Notes under the pieces: generated by a model | What the model saw: the letters and a program-made list of their open reading frames with translations, nothing else | The model's database searches: none | Told to the model about the DNA's origin: nothing | In this document: piece by piece, positions 20,246-29,884 of the stretch | Numbering within the stretch: position 1 is the stretch's first letter | Layout: each line of letters begins with the position of its first letter | NCBI GenBank assembly: GCA_963662175.1 | Contig: OY759215.1 | Location: 28,522,066 to 28,586,065 of the forward strand | Source: Aradus depressus | Taxonomy: Eukaryota; Arthropoda; Insecta; Hemiptera; Aradidae | Direction: 5' to 3' | DNA length: 64,000 nucleotides | Translations under genes and position numbers: made by a program

Positions 20246-20455
20246 AGCATGCCGTCCTTTGAATGGCACGTTGAGAGATGTCAGGTACTCGTTAACGACG
20301 TATATCCTTGCTGAATAAACTTAGGTTGGCAACATTTAGTACTCCCAAAGTAGAGTCGGGCTCATGTCAACCACAGCGACAAAAGAGCGCTTTGGTAGTA
20401 GGCGATATGATCTCGAAGTTGAAAGCCTGGGCATGAGTCACAATAACTAACTAAA

Positions 20456-21821
20456 TAAACAATAAAAAATTGTTGAAAGACAGCTGTTTAAAACGCAAGT
20501 TTTTTTTTTTTTGTTTATTGTAAGTGAAGTTATCTCACTTAAAGTATTTGAAAGATAAGCACCAGAGTGAGGACACTCGTCAAGCGCAAATGAAGAGAAC
20601 ATCACCACACTAGTTATCTAGTAACACTGATAAGCGTACGTGTTCAACAATTTGCTTCTGACATAGTCAGAACATTTCGGTTTTTAAAAATGTTCCGCTT
20701 AAAAGTGAGCTTGTCACTTGAAAGTCTATATCAAATTCGGTGTTAGCTCTACTGGAAGGTGGGGTAGAATTTTGTTTGGTTTACAATTTGTCACTGGATA
20801 ATTGAGAATCTGGGTTTTTGTAAAAAAGCTTTGGTATAAGGCGCCTTTTTGTATTAAAAAAAAAAAAAAATGGTCTGACTGAAAGCCTTATTCCATTAAT
20901 GAATTTGTGAAAACCTCGGCAAGGGAGGATAAAAATATAAAATTAAAAATTTTTTTAATTATTACAAGACTGTCCTAATTGTGCTTATGGCTCCAGCGGA
21001 AGGTTAACGTTTTGAATACTTAGTGATTAACAGCTTACGAGAGCTCATCGAATAATAATTGATTAATATTATACTGCAGAATAGGAAGACTTACTTAAAT
21101 TGCTGAGATGGTAAAAATATGGTAAAGGTCAAGAAGGGGGTTAAGGTGAAAGGTTAGAGGGTGAGAAATCTTGTCAGCATCCTTGTGTCAAGAACAGCCC
21201 CCTCACATCACCGGCTGACAGGATAACCGAAGAGAGGCTTTCTTTTAAATCTTTTAAGAGGGTGGACTTTTTTAGGCTTACTTGTCGGATGGAGCGCTAC
21301 AGTGAGGTAAAGTGCCTTGGGAGGTAGAGGATGCAATAAAATACTTATACGAAAACCACTTTGATCAAACTCTGGTTGCAAATTAGCTTTTTGAATTACC
21401 ATTCGTAAAACACTAATGGAATTTTTAGGGTTTAGTTGGTCAAAGACCAAAAAGAAATAAAAAAACATCAAAAATACATCGCAAGCAAATTTCTGTGTGC
21501 GAATCTGTTGCTAAAGACTGCGTACCTGTAAAATGTTCTCCAATGGGCCATATGTAAATGAGACCATCAAGAGTCGTACAATGGAAAGTGAATTAGTGCA
21601 AATGAATTAGTGCATCCAATTGTACATTTCGAATGATTTTGAAAAAATATTCGAAAAAGTCTTGGCATCCGCTAATGGGGTATCTATTTAAAGGGTGCAA
21701 AATGGAAAAAGGGGGTATTAATAAGTAGAGTGGAAAAGCAGACTTACTTAATAGTTCTAGGCACAAGAACTATTTATATATTATATATTTTGAGAAACAG
21801 GGTTAGTATTTGTTTCTTTGC
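20456..21821. other. unannotated stretch
   Basis: No recognised element. An 87-codon minus-strand frame at 21208-21471 (with PLPPKALYLTVALHP) has no recognised domain and no strong splice signals at its ends, so I leave it uncalled. Confidence 0.4.
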
Positions 21822-22140
21822 CAGTAGACTCCCGCTAATCCGGACACCGATTATCCAGATATCCGGTTAATCCGGACGGGATTAGAAAAAACTAATTAAA
21901 GTTTAGTAAACTAAAAATTTAATTTTGCGAGCGGTAAGTACGAAAATAATTCAAAGAGAGGGTTTGACTTGACTTACTCAGTTGGCTACGATGAAAAAGT
22001 GCCGACAAAGAAGAAGGCGCGCTAAATATTTAAAAAAATATTTCAAAATATTTATCTTGTGCATTTAACAGCAAATTGCGTTTAATCTGGACTTTTGGTT
22101 ATCCGGACGGGGTCCGGTCCCATCTAATCCGGGTAGGATA
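21822..22140. mobile_element. pogo/Tigger-like MITE 2, degraded copy
   Basis: CAGTAGACTCCCGCTAATCC at the left and TTATCCGGACGGGGTCCGG near the right match the intact copy at 27046-27627 and share ACTAATTAAAGTTTAGTAAA. The right terminal repeat is decayed and the interior is shorter. Confidence 0.7.
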
Positions 22141-22339
22141 GGTAAGAGATAATAAATAAATGACATAATATATAAGTACAAATAGAAAAATAAAATAAAA
22201 AATGTATACAATCTTTATAATGAAAATACTCAATATATTATATTAACTTAGTACAATTAACAGGGGTGAGAATAGGTGGAGTTAACGTGTTTCTAAATAA
22301 AATAGAAAGTAAAGTTGACAAAAATCGGGCCTAAAAACC

Positions 22340-22480
22340 TAGCGAACTTAAATGTCACTTTTGAACTTTGTGCTGAAGATGGCGTAAGACGAAACCGGTA
22401 CATTTTATGTATATATTTTTGTGGCATTAGACAATACAAAGTTAAACAAGTTCTTTATTTTATTAGATTTTCACTTTATC
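22340..22480 (+). mobile_element. HH-FB single-arm element
   Basis: A hammerhead-like core at 22368-22402 (CTGAAGATGG ... CGAAACCGGTA) is followed by TTAGACAATACAAAGTTAAA and CAAGTTCTTTATTTTATTAG, the tail seen next to the other cores. No second arm is found. Confidence 0.45.
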
Positions 22481-22984
22481 AACACAGATTACAGAAATGT
22501 ATTCTGTCAGGTTATTGTAAAATAAACTTACGAAAGGGTGACAGCTATACTACTAGATTACACCACTTAAAACTTGGCTCACAGTTTTTTAAATTAATTT
22601 TTTAATGTCAGTATTATTTATTGTGAAGATTTCGTTGGAGAAATTTTACTTTAAAAATTAAAGAGTAGTAGTTAATCTCTCGTAACTTTCCCTTTCTGCA
22701 TGGAATGTAATGATGTGTGTTATTATTTTTTTAAATAAGTTCCTTTTGTGCAGTTGATGTTTGTTCAGTCAGATCAAGTTTTTTTCCGGACCGTGGTGAA
22801 AGTTTTACTACTTGTTCTTCTGTGAGTCAGAAATGTTTGCATATTTTGTCTTTTCTACGGTCTATGAGTCAGATATTCCGTTAGGTATTCACCACACCTC
22901 CCTTTGCCATTTCTGTTTCGTTAAAATTATACACACAGAGCAAATGTGAAGGATAGGTAAAAACCAAATTATTGATAGAACTAA

Positions 22985-23585
22985 TCTTCGCGTGAATCAA
23001 GTAAAACTCTAAGAAAAGGTCTTTTTAGGACGGTTTTCAGCATGTTTCTTCCAAACCGAACGATCTTTGAAAAAAATATATTTGCTTCAAAATGTGCCTC
23101 TTAGTATTCAATACAAAGTTAATTTGACGAAATTTTTGATTAGATCTTAAATGTACTTAGACCCCGAAGTAAAATGGTATTAATTGTGGTTCCATTTCGG
23201 CCAAAATCTAATGAGATCTAAGTTAGCACTTGTGTCACTTCAAATTGCAAGTTCATTGCGAGCTCTACTGTGGTAGTCCTAAATGTAGCCAGACTAAGGA
23301 GGGGTCTTAAACAAGTAACTGACATCCCTCAGGCTCGAGATCGCCATTTAACGTCCTTTCCAAGGTTTTGTTAGCTCCAAGATAAAAAACACTTAAAAGC
23401 CCGACGCCCTTTTTATACATATAAGGTGCTCCTGGCGAAGAATAAATGGCATGAGAAGTAACGCCGCGCCAACCGTTGCATAAAAACAAACTTGCTTGTT
23501 AAAGTAGACATATGACTTGATGTAAAATTTCAGTTTTTGGCTATAATTGTTTTTGAGTTGGAGCGCTCAAAGGGTACCAGTGTCA
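22985..23585 (-). mobile_element. TIR-B element split by a SINE-A remnant
   Basis: Inverted TIR-B: GAATCAAGTAAAACTCTAAG, GACGGTTTTCAGCATGTTTC and TGGTTCCATTTCGGCCAAAA to about 23254. It resumes at about 23505 with TTTTTGGCTATAATTG and GTTGGAGCGCTCAAAG. Confidence 0.6.
23255..23500 (-). repeat. SINE-A remnant, diverged subfamily
   Basis: GAGCTCTACTGTGGTAGTCC, GGAGGGGTCTTAAACAAGTA and ATTTAACGTCCTTTCCAAG share private changes with the plus-strand copy at 37770-37880 (GGACGTTAAATGGCGA, GACCCCTCCTTAGTCTAGC). The two mark an old subfamily. Confidence 0.6.
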
Positions 23586-23689
23586 TATGAGTATATACAC
23601 AGACTTTGGATAACGAACATTTTTGTTAAGAACCCATTTTTCGATAACACTAACTGTTTTCGCGTTAGTCTGCTTGTGAAAAAATTATA

Positions 23690-23785
23690 TTAACTTCCCC
23701 ACCATGAATTAACTAAATACTTTTTCTTTGTCGCTCCAAAACCAATCTAGCGTTTTGACTAAAAATCAATAGTTCCTTACGCAAT
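23690..23785 (+). repeat. TIR-A left-end fragment
   Basis: AACTTCCCCACCATGAATTA and CTCCAAAACCAATCTAGCG match the first 95 bp of TIR-A. It abuts the RT relic. Confidence 0.6.
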
Positions 23786-24335
23786 CTCTTCTTGTTTTGC
23801 CAACTATTCTGCGGAGGAATTTCATTTCAGCAGCGGTAACGCGGCTAATGTGCTTATCCAGAACAGTCGAACTTTCGCAGCCAGAAGGATTGCTGACCTC
23901 TCGTTTCCCTGCAGATCTGGTAGTAGACCCTCATTGTCTTCTATACCCTGCTTGAAACTTCTTGGTCCACTCTACCATTCTTCTCCACCATGGTGCCGAG
24001 GTATGGTTGGTTATTCGTCAGCAGTTTCCACTAGGTCCCCACAACTTCGCCTTCTCTACCTAACTGTAGGATCTTGCTCTTTGTGACATTGATGACCATC
24101 TCTTTGCGCTCCAGCTGCTCCTCGCTCCATTCGATTAAGAGGAGTTTCCTAGGGAAGTCGCAGATGAGAACAATGTCCTGCACTAGGACTGTGCGGAGGG
24201 TCCACTTTCCTACCATTGTCCTCGGTGTTCTTCTTTTACCTATTTTAATTATCTCAGCCATGAAAATATTGAACAGCAGTGGAGAGAGACTGTCGCCCTG
24301 CTTGAGCCCTCTCTTCGTAATGATAATATTATATA
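23780..24335 (-). pseudogene. non-LTR retrotransposon reverse-transcriptase fragment
   Basis: The minus strand encodes RGLKQGDSLSPLLFNIFM (RT motif: Q-G-D-x-x-S-P-x-L-F), then KWTLRTVLVQDIVLICD, where the catalytic F/YADD box is degraded to VQD, one of its two Asp residues being lost. Then come VTKSKILQLGREGE and, in other frames, YLGTMVEKNGRVDQEV and AAEMKFLRRIVGKTR. This order is that of LINE-type RT palm and thumb sequences common in insect genomes (craniofacial-development-protein-2-like annotations). Frameshifts after codon 95 and the lost catalytic Asp make it inactive. 5' and 3' parts are missing; clade not assigned. Confidence 0.75.
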
Positions 24336-24453
24336 GTTAGATTAATATATTTGTATTGTCTATTTTTAAAATTATACTTTATTTTTCTGTTTCAGAATCT
24401 TAATTTGGGTCTACTCTTTCTTGGAGTTACAAGGTTGGTGGACAGTCGTTAAT

Positions 24454-24558
24454 TTTACTAATTTATTTAGTGATTATTAGAAGTGTATAATTATGTATCA
24501 CTAATTTATTTAGTGGTTATTAGGAGTGTATAATTATGTATCACTAATTTATTTAGTA
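24454..24558. repeat. 43-bp tandem repeat, about 2.5 copies
   Basis: The unit ACTAATTTATTTAGTGATTA plus TTAGAAGTGTATAATTATG is repeated with two substitutions, then a partial third copy. Confidence 0.85.
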
Positions 24559-24954
24559 ACCTAGGATAAGTACCTACTAATTTGCAAAAATCCATTTATT
24601 GGGCTGTAGAATTGTTATTTTATGGATTTTTTTTCGTCAGAAGCTCCATTTCGTTAGAATGGTACACATCTGTCAGTGAATAAAAATAAAAATTAGGAAA
24701 ATTCATTTTTTTAACGCCTTTTAAACATTTAAGGTCTAATAGTGATGTGAAATATCATGTTTATTGCATTATCATTACAAATTGTTGGGAGCTTAGGAAC
24801 GGTATGAAAGTTAGTGGAGTTTCTCTTTCGGGCATGAGAGAATACATTATGTTTAGAATAACGCTGGATTTTAGTTTCAAGATCATATTTATATTTTCCT
24901 TATTCTTTGATTAGAAAAATGTTTTTAAATATAATGATCAAATTATTTTTTACC

Positions 24955-25535
24955 TTGTTATACCTAAAATATAAGGAATATTGTAATTTTCGAAAATCCG
25001 AGATAGAGTAGCGTGTACCACAGATTTTCATGTTTCAAGATACCCTGAAAACGTTTTGACAATTTTCGCGATGATGCCTGTCTGTGGGTGTGCTATGTGA
25101 TTCTTTGTGAGCGCTCTAACAGAGAAACGATTGGATCTATGAATTTGAAATTTGGAATGAATATGTAACATGTGCTTATTTAGATCTGATTATATTTTAG
25201 CTGAAATATGATAAAAAATTGAGACCACTTTACTTCGGGGCTTCAGTAAATCAAAAATATTTTAAAATGAAATTAGAGAAACCTAAAAGCAACATTTTAT
25301 ATGCAATTTTTCGCTGTTCGCTTCCGCTTTGCGAGAAACATGCCTAAAACCGTCCTGAAATGTGGTTTTGAAACCCATATTTTTAGACGTTTCCTTGATT
25401 TACCCGAAAACAGTTAGTCCTATCGAAAAATGTGTTTCTCCCAAAAATGTTTCTTATTGAATTTGCAATCGCTAATGTATACTTAGATTTGAGATAGGAC
25501 CAATACGACCATGGTTATAGCGCCACAAATAGGTA
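24955..25535 (+). mobile_element. TIR-B element, near complete
   Basis: From ACCTAAAATATAAGGAATA through ATCCGAGATAGAG, AACGTTTTGACAATTTTCGC, GACCACTTTACTTCGGGGC and CCCGAAAACAGTTAGTCC to GGTTATAGCGCCACAAA. A good reference copy of the family. Confidence 0.7.
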
Positions 25536-25604
25536 AATATTTCAAATTGTATCATATAGCAAGGAATTATAAAAATGTTTTATAATTTTTTTTAAAAAAG
25601 AAAA

Positions 25605-25843
25605 GAAAAAACATATATGATGTGGGCTTTGAAGAGTTTCTTATACCAACCACTTTTGTACAGATCACATTCTCTCCCCCACCTTTTCAAATTCATTTCA
25701 TACTGGTATTACTGGGTATAATAATGTCACACACAATTACGCTGTACAATGAAAAAAAAAAAACATTTCATATACCCAGTAATGCCAGTATGAAATTAAT
25801 TCGTGTGGGGGAAGTGGGAGAGAGAGATCTGTGCCGCTAGTTG
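25605..25843. mobile_element. TIR-C element, both halves, interrupted at its right end
   Basis: Left half CTTATACCAACCACTTTTG, CAAATTCATTTCATACTGGT; right half CCAGTATGAAATTAATTCGT, GGAGAGAGAGATCTGTGCCG. The halves are inverted repeats around about 35 bp. The right terminus is displaced by the HH-FB arm at 25844-25999; a degraded TIR-C end may resume at about 26005-26025. Confidence 0.65.
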
Positions 25844-25999
25844 TCTTCTAACCGCTGTGCTGTGTGGGTGGGATGAACCACTGTTGATGATGCTCTTGCG
25901 TCGAAAACCGGTTCTGATGTAAAATAAAACAGTGGGAAGACAACGTCTTTTATTTCTATTAGAAATCTCCTCCCACAACATGTTACTATCACATATGAA
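25844..25999 (+). mobile_element. HH-FB single arm (family of 58041-58307)
   Basis: TCTTCTAACCGCTGTGCTGT, GGGTGGGATGAACCACTG, a mutated core (TTGATGATGC, TCTTGCGTCGAAAACCGG), AAAATAAAACAGTGGGAAGA and ACTATCACATATGAA match the right arm at 58170-58307 almost base for base. Confidence 0.75.
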
Positions 26000-26140
26000 A
26001 GCTCTGTATTGGTTATATCACGATTTTTGCGTATTCATTTAGGAACATTTTCTTATTCCATTTTTTTTTTTTTTTCTGGGCTTTATGTACGATGCATATT
26101 AGCCATGTCACAGTGTTATATAGTTATTTACGACATCCAT

Positions 26141-26204
26141 TAGGGTGATGTGGCCGACCCCCCCTCAGAGGGTCAGGGGCAGCCTTTAAAAAAAAAAAAA
26201 AAAA
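26141..26204 (+). repeat. 64-bp retroposed fragment with poly(A) and 13-bp target-site duplication
   Basis: TTACGACATCCAT flanks it exactly at 26128-26140 and 26205-26217. The insert is 47 bp (TAGGGTGATGTGGCCGACC ... GGGGCAGCCTTT) plus A17. This is a textbook target-primed insertion, extremely 5'-truncated. The source RNA is not recognised. It is inserted in the SINE-B copy that follows. Confidence 0.85.
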
Positions 26205-26342
26205 TTACGACATCCATGGCCCCGGGAGGTAATTCTATCTACGAAATAAAACTCATTCCCGGACGGGATTCGAACCCTCAAACCATAGTGAGACCAAGCG
26301 ACCCAAAGCCCTACGCTCTAGCCCGCATGGCCACAACCTCTT
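26205..26342 (-). repeat. SINE-B, tRNA-derived, minus strand
   Basis: On the minus strand: GGCCATGCGGGCTAGAGCG (A box), GAGGGTTCGAATCCCGTCC (perfect B box) at about 26264-26282, then ATGAGTTTTATTTCGTAGAT and GAATTACCTCCCGGGGCCAT. The head differs from SINE-A, so it is a separate tRNA-derived family; only this copy is seen. Confidence 0.7.
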
Positions 26343-26544
26343 ATTCCATTTGTTTGTCACTTTATTCTGTTGTAGTTCACTATAGGTTTTGTCCGACGTT
26401 AAATCTAAATAATAGCACTCGGTAGTCTTGTCTTGTCCTCGCCTACAATATGAATAGGAACAAATGAAACTGTCACATGGTCTGGGGTGAGAAAAAATAG
26501 GCCGCAGGAAGTAGAGAGAAAATGTGTTGAGGCTTTTTGTTACT

Positions 26545-26850
26545 TACCAAGCTATATAAAGTATAGGGGAAGCTATGTAATATATCTGAAAATCAATTTT
26601 GAATTTTCACAAGTTTTTCGACCCCTGATTAAAAAAAATAAATGCTGTCTCTACGAATGATTGTGATCACGATAACTCCGAATAAAATGAATATATCGAC
26701 ACGAAATTTTATATGTGTATCCAAAACCCCATAAGAACTATTAATTTTCAACCAAATTGGCGAAAGGGAATAAGGTGGATTAGGGTGGGCTTAACACGAA
26801 AATCCCAATAACTGTCGCAGTCGACACGAAATTTTATTTGTAATGGCTTT
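26545..26850 (-). repeat. TIR-A element, minus strand, partial
   Basis: CCAAGCTATATAAAGTATAG, GGGAAGCTATGTAATA, TGATCACGATAACTCCGAAT and CGACACGAAATTTTATATGT follow the inverted family order. It stops before the left end. Confidence 0.65.
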
Positions 26851-26859
26851 AGTACTTTC

Positions 26860-26995
26860 CACCTTTCTCTATAACTTTTATTTTGTGATTTTTGATTTGA
26901 TGGTATCTTGTAAAATGAACTGAGCCCCGAAGTAAAGTGGGTAATGTTCGTCTGATTTCGGCCAAAATCTAATGATATCTAAGCATATGTAATCG
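26860..26995 (-). repeat. TIR-B fragment
   Basis: TGAGCCCCGAAGTAAAGTGG and GATTTCGGCCAAAATCTAAT are the inverted central TIR-B block. Confidence 0.6.
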
Positions 26996-27800
26996 CCTAC
27001 TACCAGAGCGTTCTTTTGTCGCTTTGGTAAGAGCTTTAACGAGTACAGTAGAGTCCCGCTAATCCGGGTATCCGGTTAATCCGGACGGGATTTGAAAAAA
27101 ACTAATTAAGATTTAGTAAACTAAACATTTAATTTAACGAGCGGTAAGTACGAAAATAATTCAAACAGAGGGTTTGACTATAGTATACTGACCTTGAGGC
27201 GCCTACAAGATCGTACGGCAAAACGACGTCGGTCTTCTTTAAAGCAAAAATTGTTTTATTTTTTAGTCCTGTTCAGAATTTAACGTTTAATTATTTCGTT
27301 TTTAAAATTCTTAATTTTTACATTATAATATTAAGTGCCTGTACTGTACAATAAATAAATTTTGAGTTTTAATCACAAAGATGTTTTGTCTTGCTAACCC
27401 TATCTCAGTTCATAGGTCGAAAACTTATGTTTACTGACGTAGGTATATATTATGTAGTATTGAAAATAAAATTAAGCTGAAGGAAAAGGTGTATTTATAA
27501 GAAAAAAAAAAGTCGCTAAAATATTTATCATATGCATTTATTTTACTGCAAATTCCGTTTAATCCGGACTTTCGGTGATCCGGACGGGGCCCGGTCCCAT
27601 CTAGTCCGGATTAGCGAGACTCTACTGTACCTGACATTGTACAGGTTCGGGACCATCGCCTAACTTCCCGTCCAAAGGGCGGCATGCTCAAAAAAATTTT
27701 TTTTTACCTCATACATAAAAAAAAAAATTAAAGGACTCGAATCAGCGATCTTAAGCTCAGTAGACAATCATGCAACCTCTGAGCTACCGACACCCTGTCA
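26996..27800 (-). repeat. SINE-A, minus strand, split by pogo-like MITE 2
   Basis: ATCGCCTACTACCAGAGCG ... GCTTTAACGAGTA is interrupted at 27045. It resumes CCTGACATTGTACAGGTTC after 27629 and ends CTGAGCTACCGACACCCTG at about 27796. Confidence 0.85.
27046..27627. mobile_element. pogo/Tigger-like MITE 2, 582 bp, TA duplication
   Basis: CAGTAGAGTCCCGCTAATCC at the left and the complement of CAGTAGAGTCTCGCTAATCC at the right, flanked by TA at 27044-27045 and 27628-27629. Subterminal GTTAATCCGGACGGGAT repeats. No transposase frame. Related to 21822-22140; ends are similar to, but distinct from, MITE 1 at 10647-11202. Confidence 0.9.
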
Positions 27801-27814
27801 CATCTTAAAGTTAG

Positions 27815-27970
27815 TACTCGTGTGACGTCTTCATTTCAAAGTTGAAGTTCATTTTTATGATTGTTTCTGATATTGACCATTGTTAATGGTGCCTTGAAAT
27901 GTGTAATTTCATTGAAATTTCGATCTCGGATTTTAACATGATTTTTTCTTTATACTAAAGGTATAAGGAA
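27815..27970 (-). repeat. TIR-B end fragment
   Basis: TGTGACGTCTTCATTTCAAA, GTGTAATTTCATTGAAATTT and CTATACTAAAGGTATAAGGAA-type end sequence; an inverted terminal part of TIR-B. Confidence 0.5.
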
Positions 27971-28664
27971 GTAATAAAATGACATTAAGCTGGAAATTGG
28001 GCTGGAAATTTCGCGTTTCAGGCGACTCTTCTTCCGTCATATATAGGATATGTAAATGGCCAAAAAATAGAATTTCAGTTTCTACTCTTTAGGAAAACAT
28101 TTTGTGGGTTATATATGATCTTAATATTGCGTTTTGCAAAATAACATAAATGCAATATTTTTTTTTTTTATTGTGTATAAAAGAGCTACATTGGCTCTTA
28201 ACAACAATATCTTAAAAATTGACTCGGACATTCTGAAACTGATAAATTTTAGATTTGATATTCTATCTTCTTAATTTCTCTGAGTTTGATTTATTTTTTA
28301 ACACATCGTTAGTCTGATTAGCTCATAAATCAGAATGAAACTAAATTTTGATAAGGTTTTCCATTTCTGAAATTATATAAGCTATCTTTTTATCAGTCAC
28401 GCGACACGAAATAATATTAAATTTGTGCAGGGCCAGGTTGACAATTTAGGGGAGGAGTGTTTCCATAGTGTGTCACATTGAAGGGTTCCGTTAGTTTCAT
28501 TTCCTACTATGTTTAAATATATGATTTTAGAGATATACTGGAAATATTAGTAAGTTGGAGGCCTTTAGAGGAGAAGAAAGTAAAAGATAGAAAATAAGTT
28601 GTTGAATCCCCGGCTATGTTCTTTACTTTCTCAATGAATCATCTGTTTTTCGCTCAACAATTCA

Positions 28665-29335
28665 TGTTCGCAGGAACAATTTTGGTAGGAATCAATTTTT
28701 CGATAGAACTAAACCGTTTTCGGGTAAATCAAGAAAACGTCAAAAAATATGAGTTTCAAAACTAAACTTATATCTCGAAATCCGGACGACGTATGAACAT
28801 GTGACTCCTTCATTTCAAATTTCAAGTTCATGGCTACAATCGTTTTTAAGGTAGAGAGCTCACAACATTCCTTTAGAGGGCGCCAGTAGTTCAGTGGTAT
28901 GCGTGCTTGCCTTCTGAGCTCAAGATCGTGGGTTCGAAACCGAGGCCCTTAGTTTATTTTATCTGGGAGGTAAAATAAACTTTAGCACGCCGTCCTTCGG
29001 ATGGGACGTTAAGCGATGGTCCCGAGCCTGTACGATGTCAGGTAGGTACTCGTTAAAGACCCCTATATCCTAGGTGAATAAAAATTTAGGGTAGGCAAAA
29101 TTTAAAACTCCCACAGTTCAGTCGGGCTCAGGTCCACCAGAGTGACGAAAGAGCGCTCTGATAGTAGGCGATGTGACCTCGTAGTTGAAGCCCGGGCATG
29201 AGTCATAATAACTAACATTCCAAACACACATATACACGCGCAGACGTCATCGAAAATGGTCAAAACGTATTCAGGGGACCTTGAAACATGAAAATCCGTT
29301 GAAACCTCGATCTCAGATTTTCTGAAAAATTATTA
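28665..29335 (-). mobile_element. TIR-B element, minus strand, split by a SINE-A
   Basis: AATTTTTCGATAGAACTAAA, GGGTAAATCAAGAAAACGTC and GCTACAATCGTTTTTAAGGT precede the SINE. After it come CACACATATACACGCGCAGA, TCATCGAAAATGGTCAAAAC and CTCGATCTCAGATTTTC. Confidence 0.75.
28877..29213 (+). repeat. SINE-A inserted in TIR-B
   Basis: Head GGGCGCCAGTAGTTCAGTGG, a shortened B box (GGGTTCGAAACCGAGG), and an end GCATGAGTCATAATAACT. ACATTCC occurs on both sides (28870-28876 region and 29215-29221), a short possible target-site duplication. TIR-B is therefore older than this SINE copy. Confidence 0.85.
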
Positions 29336-29884
29336 TCAATTTTTTGTTTCGATTATATATATTTTTATCTAGTCGGATAGTGGCTTGCGCTAATATTTTT
29401 GTATACATAAGATTCCTGTTATGAGTAGAGTTTGTTTTAGGTATTGTAGGCTGCATTTACTGCCGCATTCTTACCGTTTTGCAGAATCCGCATCCCTTAA
29501 TAAATTACCACCACCCGAACTCAACCCCTCCAAATATGCTGCCATTCATTCTGAAAATAGTACTAATTTGTTCTCTTTCTCTTTTCCTCTGACCAATTCA
29601 TATTTATTTATTGGCACTTGGAATTTCTGTTAAAAATTAATGATGGAAGTTTGTCTGCCCTTTATTTTATTTTTTCCTCAAAAGACTGTCAGCACGTTTC
29701 ACTGTTAATTGTGAAATGTTCTCTTGATATATTTTGGAAAAATGCTGACTGTGACCAAATTTCAAGCAATGGAAATTTCAAATTACTTTCCGGAATGGTT
29801 TGAAATTATTTCAGAATTTTATCCCATCCTGTTGTATCAAACTTTACAATACAATTTGCTCCAGATAAATCTTTCCGTTTCATC
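29336..29884. other. unannotated stretch with a weak exon-like segment
   Basis: TTACCGTTTTGCAG (ending about 29484) is a fair acceptor, followed by an open frame with LNKLPPPELNPSKYAAIH. It has no donor and ends at TAA near 29633, so it stays a weak candidate. No repeat family is recognised. Confidence 0.3.

Larger units (their letters stand above)
19750..20455 (+). repeat. SINE-A interrupted by a Harbinger derivative
   Basis: Head GGGCGCCGATAGCTCAGTAG to TTGCT at 19785. The body resumes GAGCATGCCGTCCTTTG at 20245 and ends GCATGAGTCACAATAACT near 20448. Part of the head, including the B box, is missing at the junction, so either the insertion was accompanied by a deletion or the junction was later rearranged. 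Confidence 0.8.

Noticed and set aside
21208..21471. 87-codon minus-strand frame with PLPPKALYLTVALHP
   Set aside because: No family recognised, no start or splice context that distinguishes it from chance.
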